A stretch of DNA of 64,000 nucleotides from Chaetorhynchus papuensis (Eukaryota > Chordata > Aves > Passeriformes > Rhipiduridae): NCBI GenBank assembly GCA_013396525.1, contig VWYX01000125.1, forward strand, positions 806,001 to 870,000, in the 5' to 3' direction. This document shows, in pieces, positions 12,901-25,000 of this stretch. Position 1 is the stretch's first letter, and the number at the start of each line of letters is the position of its first letter. The notes beneath the pieces are model-generated. The model worked only from the letters and a program-made list of their open reading frames with translations. It searched no databases and had not been told where the DNA came from. Both the position numbers and the translations under genes were made by a program.

Positions 12901-14240
12901 CAGCCTTGTCTTTCTCTAAGAGAGCTAAAGGCCAAATGCTGGGTCAACCCTGATGAGGAGCTGAATACCAGAGAGATTAGTGTTTGCATTTCTCCTAGAG
13001 ATGAATGTAAAAAGCCTGAGATTTTTAGTGGCTGTTGCTGATCTGTTGACACTTACCTGGAATTAAAACTGTCCCTGGAGTATCATGCAAAAACCCCCCA
13101 ACTTTTTACAATCTTTTTGTGCTGTCCTACTTGTAGGTGCCCTGGTATGTTACGATCTGCCTCTCTGGCTGCTGAACTTTTAGTTATAACTTCAGATAAT
13201 TTTGGTCAGGAGGTTCTAGAAACTCATTAAACAGTGTTATAATTGCACAAGCAGAATGAAGGAAAACAAATAAAACCTTAATTTTCTGAGTCCATTAGCC
13301 AGCTCCCTTGATTCATTTATCTGGAGGATTGAGAATGCCAGTTAATTTCATTTCCACAGTTACATTTTCCAAAATCATCGAAAGACTAATCAAAAGCTTG
13401 TAGCTAATATTTGCGGCTTGTTTGGTTTTCTCCTGTTGTTTGAACTGCTTCCAATATGTCTTGCCAGTGACATTTCTCCAACAAGCAGAATAAATACCAA
13501 AACTATAGAGAAATAGTTTTACTGAAAAAAGCAGAAAATGTGTTGCCCTGTAAATACAAAGTTTCTCAAAGTCACTGACGTCCTTCCATAACTTCCATGG
13601 CAAAGAAATGACAGAGCTGGAATAATTGTTTACTGAATAGATGCAACATATGTAATTCCAGTACTGTCCCACAGCTTGTAAGATAGACTTACTTACATTT
13701 TTAAATCCATTTTTTTCTATGAAAGATTGGGTGGAAGAGAAAATCTAATCCTCTTGGACTGTCTGCTTAAGATATTGTTGTTATTATTGGAAATTTTATT
13801 TGTGAGACCTCATTGCATGATCCTGAGTTTAGGCTCTAGGTCCCTCTTTTATTTATGATAAAAGACTATCTCTTCCCCTGAAGTGTTTGGAATCTAAACA
13901 GACAAGGTAGAATGATCATTCTTGTTATATAAATTAAATACTGAGGCACAGAGCAGTTCAGAGCTTATCTACAATTCAGCAAGCTGCCTTCAAAAGAGTA
14001 GGCAGTGAAGCAATATCACTGCAGCAATCTGTATGTGTGCTAATTAGTCTGGATGGATGCTGCAATTTCATATTTATATTGCATCTGAGGTTCTAGCTAG
14101 TTTTGTATTGGCCACTTTGGAGCATTATGCATTGCAAACAGATCCAAAGTGATTAAGGATCATGCAGTCAGTGTTGGAATTGTGGTTAACCTCACCAGCA
14201 CTTTTTAATTTCCTTCTCTTCTTCATGTTGCATGACAAAT

Positions 14241-14630
14241 ATTACAGACTCATACATCAGTTTAGAGGAAGAGATCTTTGGAGGACATATGGTCCAATTG
14301 CTTGCTTGGAACAGGGCTGATATCTGTTTGTTCAGGTTCCTTAAGTCTTTGTTTGATAAGTCATCTTGTGAAGATTTTTTAAATGTATATTTAGTCAGAA
14401 TTTCCCTTGCTATGACTTGTGTCCATTGCTTCTTGTCCTTTTGTTGGGCATCTCTGAGAAGAGTGTGGCACCATCCTCTCCACCACCCATTAGGTAGTTG
14501 TAGACAGCAACTGAGATCCTTCTTCTCTCTGTCTTCTGCAGGCTGAACAAACCCAGCTCCCTTCTCCTCTCCATATTCTCCAACCATTAACAACATTGGA
14601 ATGGTTGGGCTTGCTCCACTACGTCCTTGT
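14241..14630 (-). mobile_element. CR1 LINE fragment, antisense
   Basis: The order of blocks matches the complement of a CR1 3' region: ATTACAGACTCATA, then GGTCCAATTGCTTG, GTCCATTGCTTCTTGTCCTT, AGAGTGTGGCACCATCCTC, GTAGACAGCAACTGAGATCC, and GCAGGCTGAACAAACCCAG. It is diverged, which suggests an old insertion. The 134-codon minus-strand and 104-codon plus-strand open frames here are by-products of the repeat. Confidence 0.85.
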
Positions 14631-17600
14631 ACTAGGGAGATGAGTCTGTGAGACCATGAGTCTGTCTAAACCCATGTGGGTTTGGAAGTGATAAATGGCA
14701 TTAATCTCTTCTGGAAGCAAGCTCCATTATTAAGGTCCTGGTCTCGTGGAATTTTTGTCTCCATTCCAGAACATAAGCTACCAAATTCTTGACTCTAGTA
14801 GCTGGTGGTGTATATCCTGGTGAACTGGAGCTCTTTCCTGTGCATACCTGAGGTTACCTCACCTGGTCCTGTAAAAGGCTTTGAAGATCAGGTCTAAGAC
14901 CTTCATAATGACTCACATAAAAGCATTGTGAGAGAGAATATGTGAATATCTGAGTTGGGAAGACCCTGGTGAGAGAGGTGGCAGCTTTCAAGGCAGTTTT
15001 AGTGCTACTGAAAAAATCCAGCTGCAGTTTTATACTCACAGCTACAGCTGCAAGAGGATAGTATAGATACAGATGTGGATAAGAGTTCCAAGAGGAAGAT
15101 GAGAATTAGGAATAATTGCTTTAGGAGGAAATTTTATTCTGTTTCAGGGCATTTGGAACAAGTATCAGCTGGGGAGGAGGTGACTGTGCTGCAGACCTGT
15201 GGTAACCAGCAGTGGTGAGAAGTGAGACAGGCACATGGAGATTTTTGGGTTTAATCTGTTAATCACATGGCTGTCAGTGCGGGTGTGCTGTCAGAATTAC
15301 CCTAAGCATGTGCTTTGAGAGGAATCACGGATTCTGGCTGACTCTTTTGTCAATGCTCGTTATGCACAGGAACATTCGCAGTGACACGGCCTGCTGAGCT
15401 CGGCAGGCTGGTGTTTATTTTGGTCAGGGCTTTTTCCAGTGTGGTGCTCCAGGTTTTGCATGACCTGTACACTTTGGGATTAAAATTACTTGGTTTTACA
15501 TGTTGGTTCACTGAATGGAAAGGTCAGTATTGGGAATACATTTTTAGTTTGTTTTCACTGTTCATAGAACACTGATTGGGTTTCAAAGTAATGCTGATTC
15601 TTTATCCGTGGATGCTGGTGAAGGAAATGTGTATTGTTGGGGTTTTTTTGTGGCTTCCATGAATTTTTATATTTGCAGAATTTGCACTTTCTGTTTATGG
15701 GCAATTTAGTGCTTTTTCTTGCAGGGATGTTCTTCATGTGCATATGGAATCTATTACACATGATTTGTAGATCCTTTGTAGATTTGAAAAACAATGAAGA
15801 ATGGGATTTCACAATATAGGAACTATGAACTAAACTAAAACACCCTAAAAATTTGGAAACTGTTTGTCTTCCTAAAAGTGGAAATACATAAATAGTTTGT
15901 AAACTGAGCTGGCTGTAGGGTTTTAACAAAAGAAAATTGAATATTCATCTACTAAACTTGAAGGTTTTGGGTCTTTCTCATAATGACTGTGGCAACATGT
16001 CCTCTTTGTGACCACTGAGTAATCTTAGATGTTGGAGTCACGTGGTTCCATCAAAACATTTGGGAAGGAGTGTGATGAAACCCCCCACTTTTCCAGCTTG
16101 CTGTTTCTGTTGCCAGGATAGAAAAATGTGCTGTGGGAAGGTCTTGTGGTAAACAACTGCTCAGGAACGTGAGCTCTACAGAGCCTTGGAGAGAGAGACT
16201 ACTGGACTTTACTCTTGATGCAGATATGCTGGATCCCAGAGGTGGAGGAGGTGGATGACATGCAGTGACTTTCAAAGAACATTCGTCATACACTAATCTG
16301 GTCTTCTTTGATAATCTGGTTTTAGCCACTTCCTTGGTCATGAACTTTCCCTCTTAGTCCCTTTGTCCTTTCTGTTTCCCCTCCAATTTCCTGCCAATTC
16401 TAAACCACTTTTCCTTGTATTTCAGAGGCTTTCCTTGTTTCAGTCTACTCTTCCAAGATCTTCATGTGCTGTGGACTTGTTAATATGTATTTAAGGATCT
16501 CGATGCCTCCAGTGAATACTGTGAGGGGAAAAACAACATTATTTTTTGTTCAATAACTGTGGTGTCAAAGATTTTTTAAAATATCGATCCAACAACTTTG
16601 AGATACCCTCTACAGATTCTTTTTTCTGTCTTGGAATTTGGCCTCACCTTTCTTTCCATGGTCTTGGTAGTATTAGCGTAGGGGATCTAATTAGCTCATG
16701 CCCAAAAGAAGCATTTAGAGTCCCACCATGGGGCAAGAGGCCACGGGATAGGATGATTGTAGATACAACATGTAAGACCTAGGTCACATCTTGGTCCCTC
16801 CTAATCCCATCTTGTGGCTTGTGAATTTTGCTGTTGATGGGGTTTGCTTTTTTATTATGATTGTCAGTCTGCCTGAGGATGCTGTGGTCTGTGTTTAAGG
16901 CCTGTTACTTGTGATGACACTTGAAGCAGATATTCTGTGATCCCATCTGAACTATGTCTATTATGTGATTAGGTCCAATCTCCTGTCACAAGACACAAGT
17001 TGGGAACAACTATTCTTCTCCCATCATGGAGAGATGTGGCCTGATCAAGGGGAACATGCAATTGTAAAAGCTAAAGTTGACCCAGCAAAGTATAATTTGC
17101 TTTTCTTAATTGGATTTATGCCTTCTGATGCTCTGAGCATCTGAGAGGACACAGACATCTACCTGGAGCCTGGATGAAAGCAGTCTTTTCTTTTAAAGTC
17201 AAGAGCTCTACTAGGACACCATGTACCTAGAACTCCCCTTTATAACTCCCCTTATGTGCTCAGCTTTTCTTGTGCTGTCCTTGTTGCTCTGTAATGACTC
17301 AGAGGCACCTCTGGAATTAGCAATATTCATGTGTTCTTAATGTCTCTGTGCCACTTACCTCCTACCTAGGCATTTTCGTATTTCTCAATGCATTTTTAGT
17401 GTCTTTCTACTGATCAGAAATCAAATTACACTCTGAGATTGGCAGTGGAAAAGAATCCCTTTCCAGAATTTGCTCTGTTACAGACCTGCTCTGAGAACTG
17501 CAATAAGTGCCGTCTTATTCTGTACATGCTACCTACAGATGCAGAATTCACTGGAATGGGAGGCAGGCGAAGGGAATCCCTGTTCAGTCCTCATTACTGC

Positions 17601-18439
17601 TTCTGAACTCATGTGAGCTCATGCTTTTCCTCACTTGCCCACTTTTGGGGAACTTCAGGCAACCAGCCCTGGTATTTCAGAGTGTCTGACCCACGAGGAA
17701 AGATAGATACAATCGAGCACCCAGGCGAAGGAACAGTCTGATAAGAGTAGTGTGAAAAGCTGTGTGAAGATGGTCAGTGTAGTTCAGAGCAGGGATGAAA
17801 GGGCCACATTATCACAGTTACGAACCAGCACAGTAGTTCCTCAGTTCAGTCATCCTGACTACTGCCCATATAGAGGAAGATCTTTTTTCCTGAAGAAAAC
17901 CCAGTTTGTAACAGATAAAAATCCTGAAAAAGCAATGTCAGAGAAGTGCAGGTTGGAATGAGATGGATACAGACAGCTCTTTCAGTTGTAAAACTGATGA
18001 TGTTGCGGTTCCATTTTTATTTTTAACCCTGAAAACACAGAACTGCAAACAGAACTATTCCTTTAGAGGCAGTGGAAACTCTTGAGATTCAAATAGACAG
18101 TAAGTTTATGAGGAAATAGTCTATTTCAGTGCACTCCTCAGAAGTAGTTGTAGCAAGGTTGAATACGTAATCTCACATCATGGGAACACCATACATACAT
18201 GGATTTTCCTATTTAAAACATGGATATGAACAAGAAGTTATAAATTGTTTTTCACTGAAACTCAAGGTCACTGTCAGCCTGCTGGAGACCTGCCGCTGCT
18301 GCTGCTGCTGTGTGGGGCCAGCAGCGCTGGGTACCACTGCCCTGATGCTGCTGTTCACCAGCAGAATCGGGGGGACATTTCCTTCAGCGTGCACACGTAA
18401 CAGCGAGCACGAATGTTTTCCTCCATGGCTCTTTGTAAC
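14631..18439. other. Noncoding DNA between CR1 fragment and CpG island
   Basis: No exon, RNA gene or further CR1 copy was recognised. Open frames are short (up to about 124 codons) and resemble nothing. A pure run of five CTG units lies at 18296-18310 on the shore of the CpG island. A non-coding first exon of WDCP is expected close to the right end of this stretch or inside the island, but I could not place a convincing minus-strand donor. Confidence 0.5.
18296..18310. repeat. Short (CTG)5 microsatellite
   Basis: Five perfect CTG units preceded by GCCG, at the edge of the GC-rich promoter region. It is short and unremarkable by itself. Confidence 0.8.
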
Positions 18440-18806
18440 GGGAAATGCCGACCCTCCACTCGCACTCAGCCGCCTTCTGGTGTCTGGATGGTTTTAATCG
18501 CGGCGGTTGGTTTCCCTGCCTGCCCGGCGCGACCGCAGCCCGTACCCCACCGACAGCCCCGCTCCCGCACAAGCCCTGAGCCCTCCCGCCGCTCGGACTC
18601 CGCACGGGCACGGTCACACGGGGGGCAAACGCCGGCGAGACCCCCGGGGCAGCGCTCCGCCCGCCGGGCACCATCACTAAAGCAAACCCTGCCCGGGGGA
18701 TGCCAGCAGCATTCCCCGCACGGCCGTGGGGTGGGGGCGATGCCGGCGGGGGTACCCCTCCGCCGCAAGATCCTCCTCGTCCCCTCGGCCCCCGGGCGCT
18801 CGGAGC

Positions 18807-18869
18807 GGGGGCGGGCGGACCCCTCCCCGGCCTCTCCTCCCCGTCCTCCCCGCCCCTGCCCCGCATTGG
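18807..18869 (+). promoter_or_regulatory. Core promoter cluster: two GC boxes and inverted CCAAT box
   Basis: The cluster consists of Sp-type sites at 18807-18817 and 18848-18856 and an inverted CCAAT box (NF-Y type) at 18865-18869. Their spacing and distance from the ATG fit a transcription start at roughly 18900-18980, giving a short 5' UTR. The motifs are seen in the sequence; their use is inferred. Confidence 0.6.
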
Positions 18870-19004
18870 CTGCGGGCGCTGACGGGCAGCCGGGGCGGCC
18901 CCTGCCCGCGGCCGCCCAGGGGCATTGCCCGCACTGGGGGTCCGGCCGCGCCGGGGAGTGGGGCCGCGCCGAGCTGAGGAGCGCTGAGTCGAGCCGCTGC
19001 CGCC

Positions 19005-19041
19005 ATGGGGGTGGAGATCGAGACCATCTCTCCGGGAGACG
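19005..19041 (+). CDS. FKBP1B: FKBP1B coding exon 1
   Basis: Encodes MGVEIETISPGD plus the first base of Gly13. The donor is G|GTACGA at 19042. The ATG lies in a GCCGCCATGG context inside the CpG island. The N-terminal MGVEIETISPGDG is identical to the human protein as I know it. Confidence 0.97.
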
Positions 19042-22000
19042 GTACGAGGCCGTGGGGGGAGCAGCCCTGCGGTGCGGGGACGGGGGCGCCGGTCCGGCTG
19101 GGCAGCCGGGGGCTCCGGGAGCGGAGGAGCCGCGTCCCCGCCGGCGGCAGAGCGGGGAGTGGGGAGCGCGGTGCAGGCAGGCGGCGGGGGCGGGAGGGGA
19201 GGCACGGCTGTCCCCGCAGCCCCCGGGCACGAACCCCCGATGCGGGAGAGGCGGAGCGCGGCGAGGCGGCCGCCCGGGGTGGCGGCGGCGGCAGGGGCGG
19301 CGAGGGGCCGGGGTTTCTGTGGCATCCGCTGACAGCTGCACAGCCCGAGCGCGGGGTCAGCGCCGGCGCCCGGCGGAGAGCCCAAACTTTCCCCGGTGGC
19401 GAGCCCGGCCTCGCCGGGGGCACCGGCCGTTCGTGCCAGCATCCCCCGGCAAGGCACAGCCGCCTCCCGGTCCAGCGTGGGATGCTGGCGAGGGCTGAGG
19501 TCCAGCCCGGGTGGCAGTCACCTCCCCTTGGCGCACGCTCGCCTCTCCAGAGCCAATTTGCGGTGGTCTGCTCTTCTTTGGAATTATAATATAATTTCGT
19601 AAGGCTTTTGTGTTTTGGGTTTAAGAGAACGTAATTTCTAACATACATATGTAGCTGTATAATAGGCCAGATTCATTCTTGTGTGATATACAACCATAAA
19701 TAATTCGTTCAAGTTGATTGCAGCTTAAGTTTCTTGGCCCAGTATCTTTCCTTTCTTTGTGTATGCTTTTAAATTGGCTTCTCCCTCTTGTCCTGTTTAG
19801 CTCTAGGGATAGAATTCTTCTCTTGGTTGCACAGATGTAAAAGAAGAATACTTATACCGACATAAGTAATAGTGCTGAATTGGGAGTAGGAAGGAGGGTG
19901 GAACTACCTCATAGTAGTACTTTCTATCTATTAAATAGATCAAGACGATCATTGTGATGTGCTATTCCAGATAAGGTTATATGGATTAGTTCTCTTGGTT
20001 GCAAGTCTTAATCAAAATCAGGTCACTTTAGGTACTGTCTTAAGCCCCAGTGAGTCAGTGGTCTCGAGAATCTTTGCTTTTAATTTGGCTTTAATGTGAA
20101 ATAATGTAGCTTCATTGGCTTTGCTGGTGGTACACTCACACAGCAGTGTGTGTGTCCATAAGGTCTGAAACCGCTTTTCTCAGATCTCTGTATAATAGTG
20201 CATCACTTTAATAATACCTGTTTTACTGAGGGTAGGATTCATCTCACATAACTTTTCTCAGGTTAGCTGGCTAGTCTAAAGCAGTCTTCTGGGTTTTATC
20301 CGTGGTCATCTCCAGAGAATAATTTATCTTGCCTTTCTCTCAAAGCACTGCTAATTCTTTGCTGTCAATAGAGGAAGCCCAGGAGACTGGCATATGATAG
20401 TTGCCTGTGGTTTAGATGGCTGAATTTAAGAGATGAATCCCACTTTAGCGTACCATGGTGCCCTAACTGGATACGTGCTGTACTGCATTTTGTGCAACGT
20501 GCAGCTAGGGGTATTCCAGCCAGCCAAGCCAGTGAACAAGGCTGTTCAGGTGGCGCTTGGAAGCACCACTTTCTCAATTTTTATGTTGTAAATCTTGGTT
20601 CATCATATTAGCCTGCCTTCCTGCCACTTAGTGCTCGTGTGGTTTTGGCATGTAAGCCCTAAGGCCATAGCTTGCGTGTTACCTGCTGGTTTATACCCCG
20701 TGAAGCACCCTGTTATCCTGAACTTGTTACCATGTTAATTCTGACCAAAGGGCCAGAAAGCCACCTAAGAGATGAGCCTCAGTTTCATAGAATGATAGAA
20801 TGGTTTGATTGGGAGGGACCTTAAAGATCATCTTGTTCCAACCCCCCTGCCATGGGCAGGGACACCTCCCACTAGACCATGTTGCTCCAAGCCCCATCCA
20901 ACCTGACCTTCAACATTTCTGGGGATGGGGCATCCACAGCTTCTCTGGGCAACCTACCTCAATCCCCAGTTTTTAGCTTTCTGTCAAGGATGTTCCTTAA
21001 TAATTAACTTCATTGATACTGTTAAGTTCTTCTGAACCTGGGCACTTCCCTGGCCAGCCTTGAGAAATCAAGGTTAGCAGCTTTAATAGACCATGGGCAC
21101 CTAATTGAGCCTGGAAAGTCGTCCCTTAGCTTTTAATGCCTTTGGCAGTACCTAGAACAGGTAAAATGAAAATGATAATTTCATTTTCCAGTGTCAAGCA
21201 AATAATTTCAGCTTTCTTTCCTTTCAGTATGAACATTTTAGGAGGAGCTACCAGGCTCTTAAAAGAACTCAGTGTCCGACTGCTTTACTCTTGCCTGATG
21301 CTACAGAATTAAACTGCTTTTGTCTGTGAAAATGTCTGTAAAACCCATCCCTGCTAATTAAAGATGCCCTCATACAGCTGTCTTTCTTGAGTGAAAGGCA
21401 TTAGAGATGTGAATACAAATGGATTTTCTCACAATTTCAAACTGAACCTTTATTTGAAAAATTATAGCAAAAACATTCAGAGAATTATTAAAAGTTACAA
21501 TCCATGAAGTTTTGACTGTCCTTTTGCACTAAAAGAATGTAAATGCATATGTAATGCACACATATATAGGGAGAGTTATCTAAAAAAAAAAAATTACTTG
21601 GTCTAAGAGCTAAATAGGAGCCAAGCTGGAACCTTTTACCCTAAACCATCCCATTCCTGTCTTGCATATTAGTGATTTGGTAACTTACAGTCATAGAATC
21701 ACAGAGTTGTTAAGGTTGGAAAAGACCTTTAAGATCATCAAGTCCAACCATCAACCCGGAACCACCACCATGTTCACCATTAAACCATGTCTTCAAATGC
21801 CCTATCCATGTGGATTTTGAACACTTCAAAGCATTGTGACACCACCACTTGCCTAGGCAGTCAGTGTTTTAAACTCCAATGCTTTACAACCCTTTCTGTG
21901 AAGAAATGTTTCCTAATTTCCAATGTAAACCTAACCTGGTGCAACTTGAGGCCATTTCCCCTCACTTTTCCCTTGGCTTTTCCCCTCCACTTGTTATGTG

Positions 22001-25000
22001 GGAGAAGCGACTGATCCCTTCTTTACCACAACCTCCTGTCAGGGAGTTTAGAGAGCAGTAAGGTCTCCCCTGAGCCTCCTTTTCTCCAGGCCAAACACCC
22101 CCATCTCCCTCAGCCACTCCTCTTAATACTTGTGCTCCAAGTTCTATGAGGAGCCACCTATATCTACAGCTGTCATGTGGATGTCTCAGATATCCTGAAG
22201 TAACCAAATGGCTAACACCAGGTCTCAGTTCAACATTTTCCTCTTAAAAGATAAACTTGCATAGCCAGGTCCATAAGAGGAAATAAAAAGAGTAACCTTT
22301 TATAATTTTAACAGGACGGACATTTCCAAAGAAGGGTCAGACGTGTGTGGTGCACTACACAGGTAAGGCATGTTCTGGATGTTCTCTCGATACCAGCTGC
22401 TTCACAATCAAGAGTGATTTTCCATTTCAGATGTCTGTTGTATTTTTTGCTTTGTTCTGTCGTTCATAATCCATTGGATAATGTTTGGATGAGTTTCCTG
22501 AGTATTTCACTTCTAGCTGAGCTGTTCAAGCTACAGTACCTAGATGTGCCTGCTGCCAGATTTGCCACAGGTAGCATTCGATGGTGAGAGGTTTGCAGAA
22601 GCTGCAGACCTGATTCATTAAGCCATTTTACTAGCTAATGTAATCAAGCATGAAACAGTCAAAATCCTGGCTTCATATTTTTGCAGCCTCTGATCTTGAC
22701 ACAGACAATTAATGATTGTATATATCTTAAAAGCATGTGTCCATGTATTGGCAGTAAAATTCATTCCAGATTGAAGAGATCAATACAAGGTCTGTTTAAA
22801 CACCTGCTTTATGGACTTGTGTGAATCTTAAGTGGTGAGCTGGTTAATGGACCTGCTTATGCTGAAGAAGAAAATGTTCTTTAAATCAGTTTATGATGTT
22901 ATGCTTTGTATGTAGTTATGTAAGTTGTCAAAAGGATGCAAAAATCTCTGCAGTCCAAGTTTCCGACTGGGAAGTTCCCTTCAAGGGCTGCCATTTTATG
23001 AGATATTTTCCTTAAGAAGCCAACATGCAGGTTATGTAGCTTCTGATCTGGGCCTAGATAATGAGGTATTGTTTTCCTCTAGCATTCAGGATGATAGGAA
23101 AGATCTCTCTGGTAACTAACTGTTGCTTTCCTTCAGCTTTGTACTTGCTTCTGTAGCTTACTGCTAGAGCAAGATGGGAACATTTTCCAATAAATATAAC
23201 TAATGAAGTAAACCTGTTTGTATTTTCAATAAAGTTTTTGATATAATTTCAATAATACCACCATTTATAATGTTATATGGGAGTTAGTGCACTGGCTTGG
23301 GGTGTAGGTTGTCTGGGTTTAAGCTCCTATACATTAATATATACAGAGTATTTTGATCTAATGAGGATTTCTAGTTTGAATTAGAAGTTGTTAAACACAT
23401 GGATCTCCCATGCCAGTCTCAGCTCTTACAGACATTTCTCTGTAACTTGTTATGAAAATAGATGTTTTGAAATTATTTTTGTGAAGATGCTGAAAGATAT
23501 GTTTATCTTCCTGTCCAAACTTCAAAAGGTTTTATGAAATAAAATTGTCACCTCCCACCCCTAGTTAGTTCAAGATAAATTTAAATGTCAGAACTGAAAT
23601 AAGCAAATAAAATTGAGCCTGGTGGCTCCCACAAAGCACATTTTTTCTGGATAACTTCAGAGAGTGTGAATGGTAAATGTGAAAAGATAACAAGATGCTG
23701 CGTACTCCTATTGATATTAGATAGTGTCTTAGATGAGGCTGTCATAAGCTGGCTTTGACATAAAAGACTTTATAAAAACTCATTAAATCAAGCTCTAGAG
23801 TAAGCTGTGCTTTCTCCATATATCTTGCTGCTGGTGCTGTGCAACCTCTCTTGACTCCCAGATTGGAACAGGTATTAGGGGAAGCTCATCACCTCAGTTC
23901 CACCAGTAATGCCAGCAGTCTTTGGTGGTAATGTTTTTAAATTGAGCCCGTGGTTAGTGGATGAAGTGTTTCCTTCCAGATGTCCATAAAGCATGTGGGT
24001 AAGATGACATGTAAGTGTTCAGTTTTAATTTAAAACTGTTTTATCTGAATCCAGTACAGTTTCTCTTGGTACTGATGAGATTCCGGATATGCCTGGTATT
24101 TATCTTAGAATGATCTCTGTCTTATTTGTGTGATCTTATTAGGCCTCAATGTACTTAATACTTATCCTCACCACACTCTTGTGAGTCCTGCTTTAGGAAT
24201 TGGGTAGCTAAGTTACAGGGAAGTCCACAGCGAAATCCAGAACCTCTGTCTTGACACCTAAAATGGGAGTTAGGAAAAACTAAGACACCTAGGTGCAAGG
24301 ACATGATCCAGAAATGTTTCAGAGCTGCTTAATATTGTATAGCATGTATAACTCTCAGGTTATCTCTCTATTCAGCCTCCGTGTCTCTCTGGAGCTGGGC
24401 ACAGGTACCTGTGAGGAGGTGTTGTGTTACGGGAGGTGAGGGAACCACGCACTGACTGGACTCCATCAAGATCCAGAGATTGTTTGGATTCCCAGAAAAA
24501 GCCTGACCTCACTGGTGCTTGGAGCACAGCTCTGAATCCAGGATCAGGCAGAGCAGAGACAGCCCCCTTCACCCAAAAACACGGCCTGTGGGAGCCCACT
24601 TGATGTGCAATAACTGAACAGATGTTTCAGACATGGCAAACCCATCTCCAGTTGGCTCTTGCAATAGAAGGGGGTCATAACTGTGCTTTCCACATCCCTA
24701 ACTGCAGCCATTACATCTTGGGGAGAAGAAAGCTGACATTTCCCACTCGCTCCAGTTTAGCTTGGGACGCTCAGCAGTCAAGAGTGCAAGAGCCATGGGC
24801 ATGGAAAGGAGCAGGCAAGAGGGTGAATATTGGTGCAGGCACTCAGGCAGGGATATGGAAGGAGTTGGAGTGCAATCCCTGTCTTTGGGGATTAATTCAA
24901 TACTTTTTTTTTTAATCCTATGATTTTCCTGTGTGGTGGTGCCAGCTGGGTAGGCCATGTAACTTCTTGCAGCGGCCCTTCTGCTCTCATACCAATACAT

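Larger units (their letters stand above)
5410..14239. other. Probable 5' intron of WDCP, noncoding
   Basis: No coding exon, RNA gene or CR1 copy was recognised. The acceptor in front of the WDCP coding exon must lie a short way above 5409 on the minus strand. CCACCATTAG ending near 5429 and CACAATACAG near 5570 are weak candidates and I cannot choose between them. Open frames in this stretch are short and in AT-rich DNA. Minor structures are a degenerate 42-base tandem repeat at 8093-8155 and a small hairpin at 9917-9970. Confidence 0.55.
18440..19560. promoter_or_regulatory. CpG island: FKBP1B promoter, probably bidirectional with WDCP
   Basis: Over about 1.1 kb the base composition turns sharply GC-rich with abundant CG dinucleotides, against AT-rich flanks. 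It surrounds the FKBP1B start codon. GC boxes are visible at 18807-18817 (GGGGCGGGCGG) and 18848-18856 (CCCCGCCCC), and an inverted CCAAT box (ATTGG) lies at 18865-18869, about 135 bases before the ATG. No TATA box is evident, as usual for island promoters. In humans FKBP1B and WDCP are head-to-head neighbours, so I infer that WDCP transcription also begins here on the minus strand. Open frames of up to 361 codons on both strands are a composition effect, because stop codons are rare in such DNA. Confidence 0.85.
19042..22314 (+). other. FKBP1B: FKBP1B intron 1
   Basis: About 3.3 kb, phase 1, GT...ACAG. The first 500 bases are still CpG island. The remainder is AT-rich, with two antisense CR1 fragments at 20785-20966 and 21691-22150. 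No other gene is seen. Confidence 0.9.

Noticed and set aside
14192..14596. 134-codon minus-strand and 104-codon plus-strand frames
   Set aside because: Derived from an old antisense CR1 fragment.
18384..19648. Long open frames on both strands (361, 357, 323 and 291 codons)
   Set aside because: They overlap one another in several frames, consist of Pro/Arg/Gly/Ala-rich sequence, and sit exactly in the CpG island, where stop codons are rare. Only the 37-base FKBP1B exon is coding here.
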